From Rhizobium sp. Root708 (GTDB lineage: Bacteria > Pseudomonadota > Alphaproteobacteria > Rhizobiales > Rhizobiaceae), in NCBI RefSeq assembly GCF_001429725.1, contig NZ_LMHV01000042.1, positions 73-64,072 of the forward strand: a DNA stretch of 64,000 bases, written 5' to 3'. This document shows, piece after piece, positions 33,395-42,411 of the stretch (position 1 is its first letter; every line of letters begins with the position of its first letter). A program made the position numbers and the translations under genes. The notes beneath the pieces were generated by a model. That model did not search any database and had not been told where the DNA came from. It saw nothing but the letters and a program-made list of their open reading frames with translations.

Positions 33395-34615
33395 ATGGGT
33401 GGGAGCGAATTTCGACGTGGATGGCCACCGCTGACGGCAGCGTTGCTCGGCAATGCAATCGGTGTTCACTCCCTGCCGCCATACACCATCGGCCTCTTCA
33501 TGGGGCCGCTTCAGGCGGAATTCGGCTGGGAGAGAACGTCCATATCAGCGGGAATAACTGTCCTCACAATATGCAGCGCCATCAGCGCTCCGTTCGTAGG
33601 CTCAGCCCTGACACGGTTTGGGGCTAGTCCACTCATCGTCGGCGGTCTCGGCTTTGGGGCGCTGGGGTACTTCGCGCTGAGTTCGATGGGGCCGTCGATC
33701 GCAATATTCTTGGCGATCATGGGGGCGATGGCGCTCCTTGGTTCCGGATGCGGACCGGTCACTCTTTCCCATCTGCTTGTGACATCGTTCGAGAGAAGGC
33801 GCGGCACCGCACTCGGAGTTGCGATGATGGGTATTGGCCTTTCAGGTACTATCGCTCCATTTCTTCTCGGGCATGTCGTCAACGGGAGCGGCTGGCGAAT
33901 GGGCTATGTCACGCTCGCCGTCATGATGATTGGGGCGATACCTGTCATGCTCTGCTTCCTCGTCATCACGAAGACGCGGTTTCCCGAGGCAGCGACGCGG
34001 CGCCATCTGCCTCGGGAAAGTATCCCTTGGAACGATTCGACCTTCCGTCGGATGCTCGCCGCATTCTTCTGTGTTGCGCTAGCGAGCGGAGGCGTTGTGG
34101 TTCACTTTGTCCCGATGCTTGTCGACAACGGGTACGCCGTCGCCCACGCTTCGGCTGCATCGAGCTTCCTTGGGATTTCGTTGGTCCTCGGACGGCTGCT
34201 GACTGGCCTCATTATCGATCGGGTGTTCGCGCCTACGGTCGCCGCTGTCATCATGCTCGGCAGTTCGCTCGGGTTTGTCGTGCTGTTCAGTCTGGGCGGC
34301 GACTGGATTCCGTTGACTGCCGTGCTCGTCGGTCTGACACTAGGCGCCGAGCTCGACCTCATCGCCTACCTGGTGTCGCGCTACTTCGGGCCGGCAGCGT
34401 ACGGCAGGATCGTGGGGGTCCTCTATTCCGGCTTCCTGGTCGGAGTCGCTCTTTCTCCGCTGTTCTTCGCGATCCTGAGAGATACGGGCGGCAGCTACTC
34501 TCCATGCCTGCTCTGGGCCGCCTTCTTCCTCGGGATCGGCGCCAATCTGTTCAAAGGACTTCCGCCCTTTGAAGAGCCGATTCAATCGGAGGTTCGGAAG
34601 CTGAGGCCTGCGTGA
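33395..34615 (+). CDS. MFS transporter (monocarboxylate/oxalate-formate antiporter-like)
   Basis: 406 residues from ATG 33395, with GGAG 8 bases upstream. Twelve helices expected. Features: GLFMGPLQAEFGWERTSISA after helix 1, SERRRGTALGVAMMGIGLSG-like loop (FERRRGTALGVAMMGIGLSG) after helix 4, a polar centre near 215-230, and LLTGLIIDRVF in the second half. The GWERTSIS signature is typical of MFS members carrying organic acids. Substrate unknown. The AraC pair begins 92 bp downstream on the same strand. Confidence 0.85.
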   Translation: MGGSEFRRGWPPLTAALLGNAIGVHSLPPYTIGLFMGPLQAEFGWERTSISAGITVLTICSAISAPFVGSALTRFGASPLIVGGLGFGALGYFALSSMGPSIAIFLAIMGAMALLGSGCGPVTLSHLLVTSFERRRGTALGVAMMGIGLSGTIAPFLLGHVVNGSGWRMGYVTLAVMMIGAIPVMLCFLVITKTRFPEAATRRHLPRESIPWNDSTFRRMLAAFFCVALASGGVVVHFVPMLVDNGYAVAHASAASSFLGISLVLGRLLTGLIIDRVFAPTVAAVIMLGSSLGFVVLFSLGGDWIPLTAVLVGLTLGAELDLIAYLVSRYFGPAAYGRIVGVLYSGFLVGVALSPLFFAILRDTGGSYSPCLLWAAFFLGIGANLFKGLPPFEEPIQSEVRKLRPA

Positions 34616-34707
34616 TTCATGTCCCGAACCATCAATCCTCGCTCGGAGTGCCTTGCTATTTTTTGGTTGTCCGAACCAACGCCCAACTCGAGAGGTAGAA
34701 GAACGGA

Positions 34708-35622
34708 ATGAACGCTCGTGGCGCCTATGGGGCCAACCTTGCAAGCGCGCTCAACGCACAGGCTGCTCGGTCTTTCCTGACGAGAACAAGTCTGAAAAGA
34801 AGTAGCATCGCCGTCACGCAAATCAGATGCGATATCGCGGACAACGTTCTTACGGCACCTGTCGAGAACGAGGACGCCATCCTAGTCATGCTGCAGCTAA
34901 GGGACTGGCCGAAGAGAATCCTTTGGAGAGACGGACGCCCTGTTGAGGCTCGGCCATTGGCGGCAGGAGCCGTTTCCATCTTCGACCTCAGAACCCGCTG
35001 GGTTGGGCATCGGGTCTGCCCAATCCACCAGTTAAATTTCTATCTCCCTCGCCACTCCCTGGACGAGATTGCGGACACAGAGGGTCTCGCCCATGTCCAG
35101 CACTTCAACAATGATCCCCTCGTCGGTGCGAGCGATCATGTCATCTGGAACCTCGGAAAGTCGCTGCTTCAGGCCTTCGACCGTCCCAACGAGGCCAACC
35201 AGCTATTCGTGGATCATGTTACCGCGGCTACCGCGGCATATGTCCTGCGGAAATATGGGATCGTTTCTTCAGTGCCTCGCCTGATTGGAGCGAAGCTATC
35301 GCTCGGTCAGCAAAAAAAGGTGAAGGAAATGATCGCTGCCAACCTCGACGGCGCGATATCTACTGCATCGCTGGCAGCCGAGTGCTCGCTCACCATTTCC
35401 GAATTCAATATTGCCTTCGAACGCTCGGTCGGCGTTCGCCCGGACATCTGGCTGGCGGAGCGCAGAATAGAGCGAGCGATGTTTCTGCTGCGGTCGACCG
35501 GATCTTCGTTGACGGAGATTGCTGCGGAGAGCGGCTTTTACGACGGCAGGCATCTATCTCGGGTATTCTGGAAGATTGTCGGTGTCAGCCCCGAAGAGTG
35601 GCGGCACCTGCTACGGCATTGA
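34708..35622 (+). CDS. AraC-family transcriptional regulator
   Basis: 304 residues. Shared sensor domain: NARGAYGANLASALNA, VENEDAILVMLQLRDWPKRI, LAAGAVSIFDLRTRWVG, LNFYLPRHSLDEIADTEG, NQLFVDHVTAATAAYVL. Complete HTH pair: STASLAAECSLTISEFNIAF and SSLTEIAAESGFYDGRHLSR, then VFWKIVGVSPEEWR. Its stop is followed at once by GGAGG and the start of a related HTH-less gene 12 bp on, so the two are co-translated. It probably regulates the adjacent MFS gene or itself (inference). Confidence 0.9.
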   Translation: MNARGAYGANLASALNAQAARSFLTRTSLKRSSIAVTQIRCDIADNVLTAPVENEDAILVMLQLRDWPKRILWRDGRPVEARPLAAGAVSIFDLRTRWVGHRVCPIHQLNFYLPRHSLDEIADTEGLAHVQHFNNDPLVGASDHVIWNLGKSLLQAFDRPNEANQLFVDHVTAATAAYVLRKYGIVSSVPRLIGAKLSLGQQKKVKEMIAANLDGAISTASLAAECSLTISEFNIAFERSVGVRPDIWLAERRIERAMFLLRSTGSSLTEIAAESGFYDGRHLSRVFWKIVGVSPEEWRHLLRH

Positions 35623-35633
35623 AGGAGGATGTG

Positions 35634-36209
35634 ATGAGGACCAGCTTGATCGCGTCCGGGCTGGCATGCCGATTCAAAGCAGCGAATGGACCATTCGTTA
35701 CGGCGCAGACTTTGAGACGCGGCCGATTGACGTTCACGGAGCTGAAGACGGACCGTTGCGAGCCATATGAAACTGGCCCTCGTGTCGTCGAAGACGCCAT
35801 TGTAATCGTTATGCAATTGAGGGCATATCGAGGATTCCAATTCTGGGAGCAGGGGCGGAAAGCCCCGACTTGCGATTTTCAGCCGGGCGATCTGACAATC
35901 AACGACATGAGGTTTGAAGGTCGCGCCATTATAGATCAGCCGCTCCACGCCCTGTATTGCCACATCCCCTTCAATGCGATCATCGACGTGGTCGGCGCGG
36001 AGTTTTGGGGGAGAACGTCGGCGCTTTCCTACAGTCCGGGTCAGGGTTTCGAGGATGCCACTATACGCAATCTGCTTCTGTCGGTGAGCCAGGCGATCCA
36101 CAGCTGCAGCAGAGATCGCCACCTGTATCTCGATCACGTTGCCGTGGCGCTGGTCGCACATCTTGTGGCGGTTCGTGGGGACGCGCTTTCTCGACGGTTT
36201 GCAGCATGA
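35634..36209 (+). CDS. AraC-type sensor domain without DNA-binding domain (truncated paralogue)
   Basis: 191 residues from ATG 35634, with GGAGG 5 bases before. It holds the whole shared N-terminal domain: RVVEDAIVIVMQLRAYRGFQ, FWEQGRKAPTCDFQPGDLTI, GFEDATIRNLLLSVSQAI, LYLDHVAVALVAHLVAV. It then stops at RRFAA just where the linker and double HTH should begin. No HTH is found in the next 250 bp in any plus-strand frame. Either a recombination truncation or a standing sensor-only partner of the AraC protein encoded 12 bp upstream. The same pairing is seen at 2753-4518. Confidence 0.75.
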   Translation: MRTSLIASGLACRFKAANGPFVTAQTLRRGRLTFTELKTDRCEPYETGPRVVEDAIVIVMQLRAYRGFQFWEQGRKAPTCDFQPGDLTINDMRFEGRAIIDQPLHALYCHIPFNAIIDVVGAEFWGRTSALSYSPGQGFEDATIRNLLLSVSQAIHSCSRDRHLYLDHVAVALVAHLVAVRGDALSRRFAA

Positions 36210-36260
36210 TGGCTGAGCGAGGCTGTCTTCAAGCGGGAACCATGGGTACGGCGGATGCTG

Positions 36261-36422
36261 GAGCCTGCTGAACGTCAGACTGGCGCCATTCTTCTTGACG
36301 AGTTCGGCGGGGCCATAGCTGCCAGCCCGGCCACAGGTGCGGCACTCGACTTCGATTACTGGATCGCGCACCCGACGGAGATCGAGGAAAGATTGAGCGG
36401 CTTCTTCTTCGTCATCGGCCAT
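36261..36422 (-). pseudogene. truncated zinc-ribbon-like small protein
   Basis: Frame from ATG 36422, overlapping the upstream gene's stop by 11 bp. It reads ADDEEEAAQSFLDLRRVRDP, then VEVE-type CRTCGRAGSYGPAELVKKNG, as in small rhizobial proteins with a CxxCGRxGxY knuckle. After about 54 residues the similarity ends and the frame runs on antisense to the truncated AraC gene. The second Cys pair expected of a zinc ribbon is absent, so the 3' part has probably been lost at a junction near 36.2 kb. Confidence 0.5.
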
Positions 36423-37161
36423 TGCCCTCGCGTTGCGCCAGCATCCCCTTCAGTTTCTCCATTGCTTTGGCGGCTTCATTGTTCAGTGCGATGAACTTCC
36501 GATCGGGAGTGAAATAGTTCGATCCCTTGGTTAGGCTGTCGCGGTGCTCTTCGAGTTCACCAGTCGCGCGAATGACGGTGTCGATCTGATCGTTCAATCT
36601 ATCGCTCGGGACCTTGCGTTCCATCCACTCCGAGAGTGACAGTCCCAGCTTGGAGGCTCGTTTTTCCTCGTGGGCCTTCTGGCTCTCTGCGAGACCCGAA
36701 ATCATAGAAGCGGCAATTGCCGCAAGGTCGAGATCCGGCAGTGCTCGCCGTCTCCGATTAGGAGGACGCGCGGCGAAATCGAAATCGGCTGGATACGTGT
36801 CGTCGGGAACGAACAATATCGAGGTCTCGCCGTCCGGCTTAGGGGTCACGTCGATAAGGGTGCCGTCGGGCGCCTTCCAGACGACGTGAAACTCGGCAGT
36901 CCAGAGCGCATCTGGCAGTTCCCATATGGACCATCCGTGGAGAGGGCCGCCGCCGTCCTGCTGAACCTTCGCCGCCACGGTGAGATTGCAAAACCCGTGC
37001 ACTCCACTGGGATCCTCAACAACCGGAACGAATATGGGATCGCCGTAAAGCTCGTCGCGGCAGAAAGCGAGGAGGATCAGTAATCGCCACCGGGGTGGTC
37101 TCGGCAAGAGCGGATCCGCGTTGCCGGGCCAGGCCCTCTGCCACCACTCTGGCCTCATCAA
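36412..37161 (-). CDS. conserved-type hypothetical protein
   Basis: 249 residues. The central region is a recognisable uncharacterised pattern found with mobile or accessory DNA: GWSIWELPDALWTAEFHVVW, then PDGTLIDVTPKPDGETSILF and VPDDTYP. The C-terminal third is charged and helical (LAESQKAHEEKRASKLGLSL). No signal peptide. Several His, Glu and Asp in the GWxIWE-x-EFHxVW segment could bind metal, but I know of no tested function. The stop overlaps the zinc-ribbon fragment (ATGGCCGATGA), indicating a former operon. Confidence 0.6.
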   Translation of the reverse strand: MMRPEWWQRAWPGNADPLLPRPPRWRLLILLAFCRDELYGDPIFVPVVEDPSGVHGFCNLTVAAKVQQDGGGPLHGWSIWELPDALWTAEFHVVWKAPDGTLIDVTPKPDGETSILFVPDDTYPADFDFAARPPNRRRRALPDLDLAAIAASMISGLAESQKAHEEKRASKLGLSLSEWMERKVPSDRLNDQIDTVIRATGELEEHRDSLTKGSNYFTPDRKFIALNNEAAKAMEKLKGMLAQREGNGR

Positions 37162-37210
37162 TCCCTACTACGCCAGCCAAGCACTCCCCCATGAAACTTC
37201 GGAAGGACAC

Positions 37211-38507
37211 AATGTCTAGGTGAGACGTCTGTGATCAGTCAACGGGTTCGGCTATTCACCTCACCGCTGTGTACGAGATACCCTACCAAGAAGCGTTCGA
37301 ACGGTTCTTGGGTCAAGCGAAGAACCCACTTCCAAGCTCACGCCCTGAGGTCTGATCGGCCGGCGCCAGCAGAGTCCTCGGGATCGTCTCATCCAATTTT
37401 CTCGATATTCTGTGTGATATCGTCGAAATGACGGCGGCTGTTGGTGCGCGCGACCACGGGCTCGGGTTCGCTCTGTGGTCTCCCTAACCCGTGCCTCGCC
37501 GGTGTCCTGTTAACTTTTTCCCGGGATAACAATGACATCCGGTGACTTTCTGCAAGCCGGATGCCCGACTTCTCACGGTTGGTCGGGCGCGACTGGGCAT
37601 ATGTGGTTGCCGCCTTGCTGCGGCGACCGAGGAGTGCGTCCCTATTATGCCAAGATCGCCGTGGCGGGCATAGTGTGTGTGCCCGCCACCTCTCTCCCGG
37701 AGGAGAGGCTGAGGACGAACCTTGACGACGGACAGCTCGATCAGATTTGGATACGTGCGTCATCGAGCGGCGAGCGCTCTCAATTTCGCTACGGTGGTCG
37801 GAAGCGTGCGATTTTCGGAGCGTCCGCGGGACCGTGTTGCAGCGATTTCGAATCCTTGAGGACTAGCTAAGGCTCTTCGGGCACGCCGCCTCTGGCGGGA
37901 CGCGTGCAGGCGATTTAAGGATTAATATTCGGGCAGCGTTCGAAGCATTCATCATCGAATCCAGCGGCGGGGCTCATCGCGTAGCCGCGATCTAAGTAGA
38001 TCTGACCGTTATGCTTTGCATGGTTCGCGGATACGTTCGCTGTTCTACGGACGAAGCGGCATCGTACTTAAGCGTTTCTTCCGATTTCGAGGATGATCGA
38101 GTGCGTTTTCGGATTCGTACTTTTGCACGGAGGCACTTCGGCACCATTTTTGGCTTCCTTCGGCAAAAAGTGAATCCTGACCCGTCTTCGCGCGACAGCG
38201 AAAGATGGTTAACGTTTGGTTAACGCTTGTACGGCGCGGGTTCGTGGCCTCTGGGATGGCGAGCGAGGGCCGTTGTCAACAATTGTTCAATGGGAAGCTT
38301 ACCCGGTCAACGAGGCATTCTCGGGGGCATAACAACATCATGGCACGCCAAAGGTTGTATTCGCATTATGGCTTGGTATGGTCGGAACCGAGCGCCACGC
38401 GGAGCGAAATCACAAGACTGGGTTGACGACGCCGCAGAGGTGAAAACGGCGCCGTAGTTCAAAAAATTGTTGCACTTCAATTAGTTGGTCAAATTGCAGT
38501 GCCGTCC
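37211..38507. other. gene-poor stretch next to tRNA-Arg
   Basis: About 1.3 kb without a supported gene. Frames are short and unlike any family; composition is locally AT-richer (for example around 37.9 and 38.2-38.5 kb). No integrase, no clear IS end and no RNA fold recognised. It lies on the 3' side of the tRNA, where an integrated element would end. Confidence 0.5.
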
Positions 38508-38568
38508 GAGTCCACGCTTATGGGTTCCACAGTCCGGACTTAGCGGGGTCGAGTCCGGGCTTATGTGG
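38508..38568 (+). repeat. three imperfect direct repeats, period 21-22 bp
   Basis: Units GAGTCCACGCTTATGGG (38508-38524), CAGTCCGGACTTAGCGGGG (38530-38548) and GAGTCCGGGCTTATGTGG (38551-38568) share AGTCC-x3-CTTA-x-GG. They end 21 bp from the tRNA 3' end. The spacing of two helical turns suits repeated protein binding, such as integrase arm sites, but no integrase gene is seen. Confidence 0.45.
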
Positions 38569-38588
38569 CGAGGCAGAATAAACGCAAT

Positions 38589-38665
38589 TGGCGCACCCGA
38601 CAGGATTCGAACCTGTGACCTTTGGAATCGGAATCCAACACTCTATCCAGCTGAGCTACGGGTGC
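38589..38665 (-). tRNA. tRNA-Arg (anticodon CCG)
   Basis: 77 nt with a complete cloverleaf on the minus strand: acceptor GCACCCG pairs with CGGGTGC, D-arm TAGCTCAGCTGGATAGAG, anticodon stem TTGGA/TCCAA with loop TTCCGAT giving anticodon CCG, T-arm CACAGGTTCGAATCCTGT, discriminator G and an encoded CCA. It reads CGG codons. Its 3' end faces the accessory region, making it a plausible integration site. Confidence 0.97.
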
Positions 38666-38748
38666 ATGCCTGAGGCGGGTTTGAATCGCCTGTCCGATGG
38701 GTGGTTCTTAGCCTAGCTTCTCGCCAGCATCAATCTCCAAAATTGAAA

Positions 38749-38776
38749 AGTGCGCCGTTCTTGCAAACGGCGCACT
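38749..38776 (-). terminator. rho-independent terminator of the xyl operon
   Basis: Perfect 11-bp stem AGTGCGCCGTT / AACGGCGCACT (38749-38759 and 38766-38776) with a 6-base loop. On the minus strand it is followed by TTTCAATTTT. It lies 9 bp beyond the xylG stop. Confidence 0.85.
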
Positions 38777-38784
38777 GTTTGTTG

Positions 38785-39567
38785 TCAGACCTGCATGGCG
38801 CCGGGGCCGGGGATGGCCTTTGGCGGCACCTTGCCGAGGATGATCATGCCGAGGACTTCGTCCTTGGTCACGTCCTCGGTGCGGGCGTGGCCGACGACCT
38901 GGCCGTTCTTCATGACGGAGACGCGGTCGGCGAGGTCGAAGACGTCGTGGATGTCGTGGCTGATGAGGAAGATGCCGATGCCTTCCTTCTTCAATTGCTT
39001 GATCAGCTCACCGACCTGCGCCGTCTCCTGCGGGCCAAGGGCTGCCGTCGGCTCGTCCATGATCAGGATGCGGGCGTTGAAGAGGATCGCACGGGCGATC
39101 GCCACCGATTGCCGCTGGCCGCCCGAGAGTGCCTTCACCGGCTCCTTGAAGCGGCGGAAGTTGGGGTTGAGACGGCCCATCACCTCGCGTGTCGAAGCCT
39201 CCATGGCGACGTCGTCGAGCGTGCCCCACTTGGTGCGGATCTCGCGGCCGAGATAGAGGTTGGCGGCGGCGTCGACGTTATCGGCGACGGCGAGCGTCTG
39301 GTAGATCGTCTCGATGCCGTATTTCTTGGCATCGCGCGGATTGCGGATGTCGACCGGCTCGCCGTTGATCAGGATCTCGCCGCTGTCGCGCTTGTAGGCG
39401 CCGGAGAGGATCTTGATGAGCGTCGACTTGCCGGCGCCGTTATGGCCGAGAAGGGCGACGACTTCGCCGGGGTAGAGATCGACCGAGGCATTGTCCACGG
39501 CATGGATGCCGCCGAAGGAGATCGAGATGTTCTTCAGTTCCACAAGGGGAGCGCGTTGATCAGTCAT
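38785..39567 (-). CDS. xylG: D-xylose ABC transporter ATP-binding protein
   Basis: 260 residues with one ABC domain: Walker [11 protein letters not shown]-loop IYQTLAV, signature [14 protein letters not shown], Walker [13 protein letters not shown], switch His in [13 protein letters not shown]. Rhizobial sugar importers of the CUT2/XylG branch often have this single-domain length instead of the 500-residue double protein of enteric bacteria. It energises import with XylH and XylF. Last gene of xylF-xylH-xylG on the minus strand, 14 bp after xylH. Confidence 0.92.
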   Translation of the reverse strand: MTDQRAPLVELKNISISFGGIHAVDNASVDLYPGEVVALLGHNGAGKSTLIKILSGAYKRDSGEILINGEPVDIRNPRDAKKYGIETIYQTLAVADNVDAAANLYLGREIRTKWGTLDDVAMEASTREVMGRLNPNFRRFKEPVKALSGGQRQSVAIARAILFNARILIMDEPTAALGPQETAQVGELIKQLKKEGIGIFLISHDIHDVFDLADRVSVMKNGQVVGHARTEDVTKDEVLGMIILGKVPPKAIPGPGAMQV

Positions 39568-39581
39568 ATCTAGGACTCCTC

Positions 39582-40891
39582 TTACTTCGACCGCGAGCGA
39601 TAGACGGTGTCGAGCCAGACGGCTACGACCAGCACGGTGCCCACGACGACATTTTGTATGGGGGTATCGACGTTCGCGAGACCCATGCCCGACTGCAGCG
39701 ACTGCATGACCAGCGCGCCAAGCATGGCGCCGGCGATGGTGCCGGTGCCGCCGGCAAGCGAGGTGCCGCCGATGACGGCCGCCGCGATCGTATAGAGCTC
39801 GTAGGTCGTGCCTTGCGAGTTGGCGGCGGCGTTGAGGCGGGCGGTCGAGATCGCCGCGGCGACGGCCGCCAGGAAGCCCATCAGCGCGAAGATACGAACC
39901 GCGACCCAGCGGGTCTTGATGCCGGCGAGTTCGGCTGCTTCAGGATTGCCGCCGATCGCGAAGACATAACGGCCGAAGCGCAGGCGGGTGGCGATGAAGG
40001 TCATGACGATGCCGACGAGGACGGCGATCAGCACAGGCACGGCGATGCCGTAGGAGATGAAGAGCCCCGTTTCCGGCCAGGCGATGCCGTTGGCCTCGGC
40101 GTATTTCTTGGCGATCGCCACCGGCCAGTAATAGATCGTCGAGACCCAGATGGCGCCGAGCACCAGCGTGCAGCCGAGAACGGCCAGGAAATACTCGGCC
40201 CAGAGCGGCCGGCGCGGGAAGTTGAAGCGCTTGCGCTGGTGGCGCGAGCCGATGATGCCGACGATGATCAGCACGCAGGCGACAAGCCCTATGATCCAGC
40301 TCCACGTGGCGCCGACGGAGCCTTCGGCACCGCCGCCCATGATGCGGAAGGTGGTGTCGAGAGGGGCAACCGTCTGGCCCGATGTGACGTACCAGGCAAG
40401 ACCGCGCCAGGCGAGAAAGCCGCCGAGCGTGACGATGAAGGAGGGGACGCCCAGAAAGGCGATGATGACGCCCTGGAAGAGGCCGATCAGCGTTCCGGCG
40501 ATCAGGCCGCAGACCAGCGTGATCAGCCAGGTCCAGGAATTGTCGAAGCCGAGATATTGCGGCAGGAACTTCGCCTGCACGACGCCCATGATCATGGCGA
40601 CGAGGCCAAGCATCGAGCCGATCGACAGGTCGATGTTGCGGGTGACGATGACGAGCACCATGCCGGTCGCGAGAACCGCGATCTCGGTGGTCTGGACCGA
40701 GAGGTTCCAGAGGTTGCGCGGCGTCAGGAAAAGCCCGCCGGTGTAGAGATGAAAGCCGATCCAGATGACCAGAAGTGCTGCGACATGCCGAGCAGGCGCG
40801 TGTCGATCTCGGTTGCGCGCAGGAAGCGCGTGAAAGCGTTGCCCTCCGCCGAGCGCGGATGGCCCGATGAGGATTGCGTGATATTTGCCAT
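39582..40891 (-). pseudogene. xylH: D-xylose ABC transporter permease, one-base frameshift near the N-terminus
   Basis: The natural start is ATG 40891 (MANITQSSSGHPRSAEGN); this frame reaches RLLGMSQHFW and then fails. From about 40780 the rest of a complete CUT2 permease is in the next frame: AALLVIWIGFHLYTGGLFLT, then [59 protein letters not shown]. Adding one G at 40780/40781 gives MSAALLVIWIG and restores about 436 residues. About ten membrane helices. In such a conserved importer with intact neighbours a sequencing error is likely; otherwise the cell could not use this xylose importer. Confidence 0.9.
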
Positions 40892-41143
40892 GGGTTTGCC
40901 GTTTCCCCCATTGTTTGGGCTTCTGGCGCGGGTGCCCGAAAGCCCTTGCCGAGGTGCCCTGTTCTTCAAATCGACCACCGAGAGACTTCCGAAGCGGCCG
41001 CTTGAGGGCGGCATCGTTGCGGCAGGGAATCAAAGCGTTCGCGGTGCGTTGCGAGGCGGGGAGCGTTCGTGGACGGCTCCATCCGCGTCCGGCGCCGCAG
41101 CGTGACCGCTGCGGCGCCGGTGTGTTGGTTTAGCTGGCGAGGA

Positions 41144-42184
41144 TTAATCGCAAGCCTTGACGCTGCCGGCCTTGACGCCCTGGCAGGCTTCAGCCTTGGA
41201 GATCCAGCCTGCGTCGATGACGACGTTCAGGTTGTCCTTGGTGATGGCCTGCGGCTTCAGGAAGATCGATTCCATCTTCACCTTCTTCGGGCCGCCGTCG
41301 AAGGCGGTTACGCCGTCGATCTTGTCCATGGTCTTGCCGCCAGCGAGGTCGAGCGCGATTTCAGCAGCGCGCTTGCCGAGTTCGCGTGAGTCCTTCCAGA
41401 CGGAGACCGTCTGCTGGCCGAGCGCGATGCGGTTCAGAGCAGCCTTGTCGGCGTCCTGGCCGGAAACCGGAACGGTGCCTGCCATGCCCTGTGCGTCGAG
41501 AGCAGCAACCGCGCCACCGGCGGTGCCGTCGTTGGAAGCAACAACGGCGTCGACCTTGTTGTTGTTGGCGGTCAGGAACTGTTCCATGTTGCGCTGAGCG
41601 TTCTGTGGCAGCCAGCCGTCGGTGTAGGCTTCGCCGACGTTCTTGATCTTGCCCGCGTCAACAGCGGCCTTCAGGACTTCCATCTGGCCGGCGAACAGGA
41701 AGTCCGCGTTCGGGTCGGAAGAGGAGCCCTTGATGAAGACGTAGTTGCCTTCAGGCTTGACCTTGAACACGCCTTCAGCCTGCAGACGGCCGACTTCCTT
41801 GTTGTCGAAGGTGATGTAGAAGGCAGCCGGGTTTTCGATCAGGCGGTCATAGCCGACAACAGGAATGCCTTCAGCGGCAGCCTTTTCGATCGCAGGACCG
41901 ATCGCATCCGAGTCCTGAGCAAGAACGATGAGTGCGTTCGCGCCCTGCGAGATCAGCGATTCAACGTCGGTGAGCTGCTTTGCGGCAGACGACTGTGCAT
42001 CAGCGGAAATGTACTTTGCGCCCTTGGCTTCAAGCGCCTTCTTGATGGCGGCTTCGTCGGTCTTCCAACGCTCTTCCTGGAAGTTCGACCAGGAAACGCC
42101 GACGACGAGGTCAGCAGCCATTGCGGCGGTATGCACCGATACGAGGATGGCAGCACCTGCCATCAGCTTCAAAACATGCTTCAT
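41144..42184 (-). CDS. xylF: D-xylose-binding periplasmic protein
   Basis: 346 residues; ATG 42184 after GGGAGGATATT. Signal peptide ([24 protein letters not shown] cleavage region). Type I periplasmic-binding fold of the CUT2 family: [80 protein letters not shown]. Similar to XylF and, more distantly, to the ChvE-type binding protein at 48252. It captures xylose for XylHG. First gene of the operon, facing the operator and the ROK repressor. Confidence 0.92.
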   Translation of the reverse strand: MKHVLKLMAGAAILVSVHTAAMAADLVVGVSWSNFQEERWKTDEAAIKKALEAKGAKYISADAQSSAAKQLTDVESLISQGANALIVLAQDSDAIGPAIEKAAAEGIPVVGYDRLIENPAAFYITFDNKEVGRLQAEGVFKVKPEGNYVFIKGSSSDPNADFLFAGQMEVLKAAVDAGKIKNVGEAYTDGWLPQNAQRNMEQFLTANNNKVDAVVASNDGTAGGAVAALDAQGMAGTVPVSGQDADKAALNRIALGQQTVSVWKDSRELGKRAAEIALDLAGGKTMDKIDGVTAFDGGPKKVKMESIFLKPQAITKDNLNVVIDAGWISKAEACQGVKAGSVKACD

Positions 42185-42269
42185 AATATCCTCCCGAATA
42201 GAATGCGGCCAGCCCCAGCCAGTGGTTCCTCCGGCCGCCGCGGTTCGCTGACGAGAAGGTTCGAATTAT

Positions 42270-42288
42270 TTTCTCGACAGTCGAGAAA
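42270..42288. promoter_or_regulatory. perfect 19-bp operator TTTCTCGAC-A-GTCGAGAAA
   Basis: Exact 9-1-9 palindrome, 86 bp upstream of xylF and 124 bp upstream of the divergent ROK gene. Position and symmetry are as expected for the ROK repressor binding site controlling both. Confidence 0.75.
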
Positions 42289-42411
42289 TTTAGTGTCAGA
42301 GATTTTTTCAACTGTCAACACCGCACTACCAGCTTAATTTTCTGCGCGGAAAGGTTGCTGGAGATACGGTGTGAGCGAGGGCGGAATGCGAGGGGGAGAG
42401 GGCCGGCATAT

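Noticed and set aside
39654-41105. Long plus-strand open frame (483 codons) opposite xylH
   Set aside because: It is antisense to a recognisable permease, has Asp/Gly/Arg-rich shadow composition and no motif.
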